Assembly: GCF_000227295.1 (NCBI RefSeq)
Contig: NZ_JH165054.1
Span: 957,069-1,021,068, forward strand
From: Cutibacterium avidum ATCC 25577
Lineage (GTDB): Bacteria > Actinomycetota > Actinomycetes > Propionibacteriales > Propionibacteriaceae
Direction of reading: 5' to 3'
DNA length: 64,000 bases
Of this stretch, positions 63,180-64,000 are shown one piece after another. Each line of letters opens with the position of its first letter. The first letter of the stretch is position 1. The notes beneath the pieces were generated by a model. That model worked only from the letters and a program-made list of their open reading frames with translations. It was not told where the DNA came from and did no database searches. Made by a program: the position numbers and the translations under genes.

Positions 63180-63970
63180 CGCACCTTCACCTTCGTACCC
63201 TCGTGAGCGAAGGAGTAGAGGGCCTCCGAGTCCTTCGGAGCCAACCTCGCGCAGCCGTGACTCGAGTACCCCGGCATGCCCAGGGTGTAGACAGGCTGAG
63301 CAGGTTTCTTAGTCTTCTCGTCCCACGGAATCTGGTGGAAGCCAATGTGGCCGATCGCTCCCGGGCGTTGATAGAAAGCCAGAAAATTGGGGATGTACCA
63401 GCGAATGCCATCCTCGGTTGATGCGGCATGTTGAACCTTGTACTCGATCTCATAGTCCCCGACCGGGGTTTTCCACGGCTCCGCGGTGGTGAGCATCGCG
63501 CGCTTCACCACACCGTCCTCAACGAGGTAGACGTGATTCTCCGCCTTGATCCACAGCACATAGGTTCCAGCGCCTGCCGAGGATTTCTCACCCACCGCCA
63601 GGGATGCGGGACGTGGAGTTGGGCCGGGAATCGAGGGCCTCGATTCGTCGGTCTGGGGACTGGCGGAGTCCTCGGGCTCGTCGGCACCGTCCTTGTCAGT
63701 CGGTCCGTCCGGGGCCTCCTCACTCGGGGACGCCTTGGCCGTCAACTCGGGAGAAGCGGTCGGGCACGTCACGGGATAGCGATGACGAGCACGAAGATCA
63801 CCCGCGCCCGGAACGGAATCGATACACGTCGTCACTGCCGGCGTGGATGATCCGCAGCCAGCGACCAAGCACACCATTGCCACCAGGGCAGCGAGGAAAC
63901 CACCGCCGCGCCAGAGGCCAGAGTCGGCGCGCGGTTCCGGGGTCGGGGTGGTTCCGGAGCCGGTCATCAA
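63176..63970 (-). CDS. lipoprotein L,D-transpeptidase (YkuD domain)
   Basis: Cell-wall cross-linking or anchoring enzyme of 264 residues. The signal sequence ends in a lipobox LVAGC with Cys39 as the lipidation site. An acidic Pro/Ser/Asp linker covers about 70-130. The YkuD domain (about 135-264) has a conserved His (IGHIGFHQIP) and the active site SSHGCARL with Cys240. The start is 63970 or the adjacent ATG at 63967. The promoter would lie beyond the window edge. Confidence 0.9.
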   Translation of the reverse strand: MMTGSGTTPTPEPRADSGLWRGGGFLAALVAMVCLVAGCGSSTPAVTTCIDSVPGAGDLRARHRYPVTCPTASPELTAKASPSEEAPDGPTDKDGADEPEDSASPQTDESRPSIPGPTPRPASLAVGEKSSAGAGTYVLWIKAENHVYLVEDGVVKRAMLTTAEPWKTPVGDYEIEYKVQHAASTEDGIRWYIPNFLAFYQRPGAIGHIGFHQIPWDEKTKKPAQPVYTLGMPGYSSHGCARLAPKDSEALYSFAHEGTKVKVR

Positions 63971-64000
63971 ATCCAGTTTAGAGGCAATACCGTTAAGTTC

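Noticed and set aside
1..64000. CRISPR array, tRNA, rRNA or prophage
   Set aside because: No regularly spaced repeats with spacers, no cloverleaf or rRNA stretch, and no phage structural genes noticed by eye. A tRNAscan run would be decisive for tRNAs.

Overview
The window looks like chromosomal DNA of a high-GC Gram-positive actinobacterium. I infer a member of the Propionibacteriaceae, Cutibacterium-like. The signs are a WhiB-family regulator, a DtxR-type iron/manganese box, a CsoR copper operon, a Gly-rich actinobacterial Ssb, an LPXTG-anchored giant subtilase, an anaerobic glpABC operon and dense GTG starts. I see no prophage, CRISPR array, rRNA or tRNA gene. The only mobile-element trace is one decayed IS3 remnant.

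Layout. 0-7.3 kb: WhiB-like regulator, HAD phosphatase, DUF4921 protein with serS, a PRC-barrel/DUF2382 stress-type protein, then aat and pheA. 7.4-12.4 kb: a metal ABC transporter (lipoprotein, ATPase, two permeases) behind a DtxR-type box, then a siderophore-interacting flavoprotein. 12.5-16.6 kb: uppP, a ferritin, a 2H phosphoesterase and an MHS-family carboxylate transporter. 16.7-18.6 kb: rpsF-ssb-rpsR-rplI on the minus strand. 19.0-24.5 kb: a secreted S8 protease of 1814 residues with an LPSTG sorting signal. 24.6-29.4 kb: rhodanese, fructose-type PTS, a wrecked MFS gene and a frameshifted radical-SAM sulfatase maturase. 29.5-34.5 kb: acyl-CoA ligase, endonuclease IV, SDR, lysophosphatidate acyltransferase and a GyrI-like protein. 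34.6-39.4 kb: an RlpA/G5 cell-wall protein and the csoR-copZ-copA copper operon. 39.7-41.7 kb: IS3 remnant, DnaA-box-bearing leader and dnaB. 41.7-44.5 kb: an MDR oxidoreductase, a zinc-sensor ArsR gene with a Cys/His-rich metallothionein-like protein, and a 3-methyladenine glycosylase. 44.8-49.0 kb: glpABC. 49.4-54.6 kb: 2-hydroxyacid dehydrogenase divergent from MarR-ClC, then an APC permease with its own MarR. 54.8-58.6 kb: a YhaO/YhaN (SbcD/SbcC-like) repair pair. 58.7-64 kb: MATE exporter with TetR, a class IV PLP enzyme with YbaK, and an L,D-transpeptidase operon.

Metal handling is the recurring theme: Mn/Fe import, siderophore reduction, ferritin, copper export and buffering, and zinc-type sensing with a thiol-rich chelator. 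Cell-surface functions (UppP, S8 protease, RlpA-like, L,D-transpeptidase) and anaerobic energy metabolism (glpABC, PTS) form the second layer.

The most unusual signal is non-coding. Six intergenic regions carry a compact element bounded by two copies of a 10-bp motif close to TGACRAAAAT. Three copies have the motifs in direct orientation exactly 61 bp apart and one has them 59 bp apart. Two copies have them inverted, with a total length of exactly 75 bp. Several copies enclose hairpin-forming dyads with a CACYGGAGTG-like core. I do not recognise this family.
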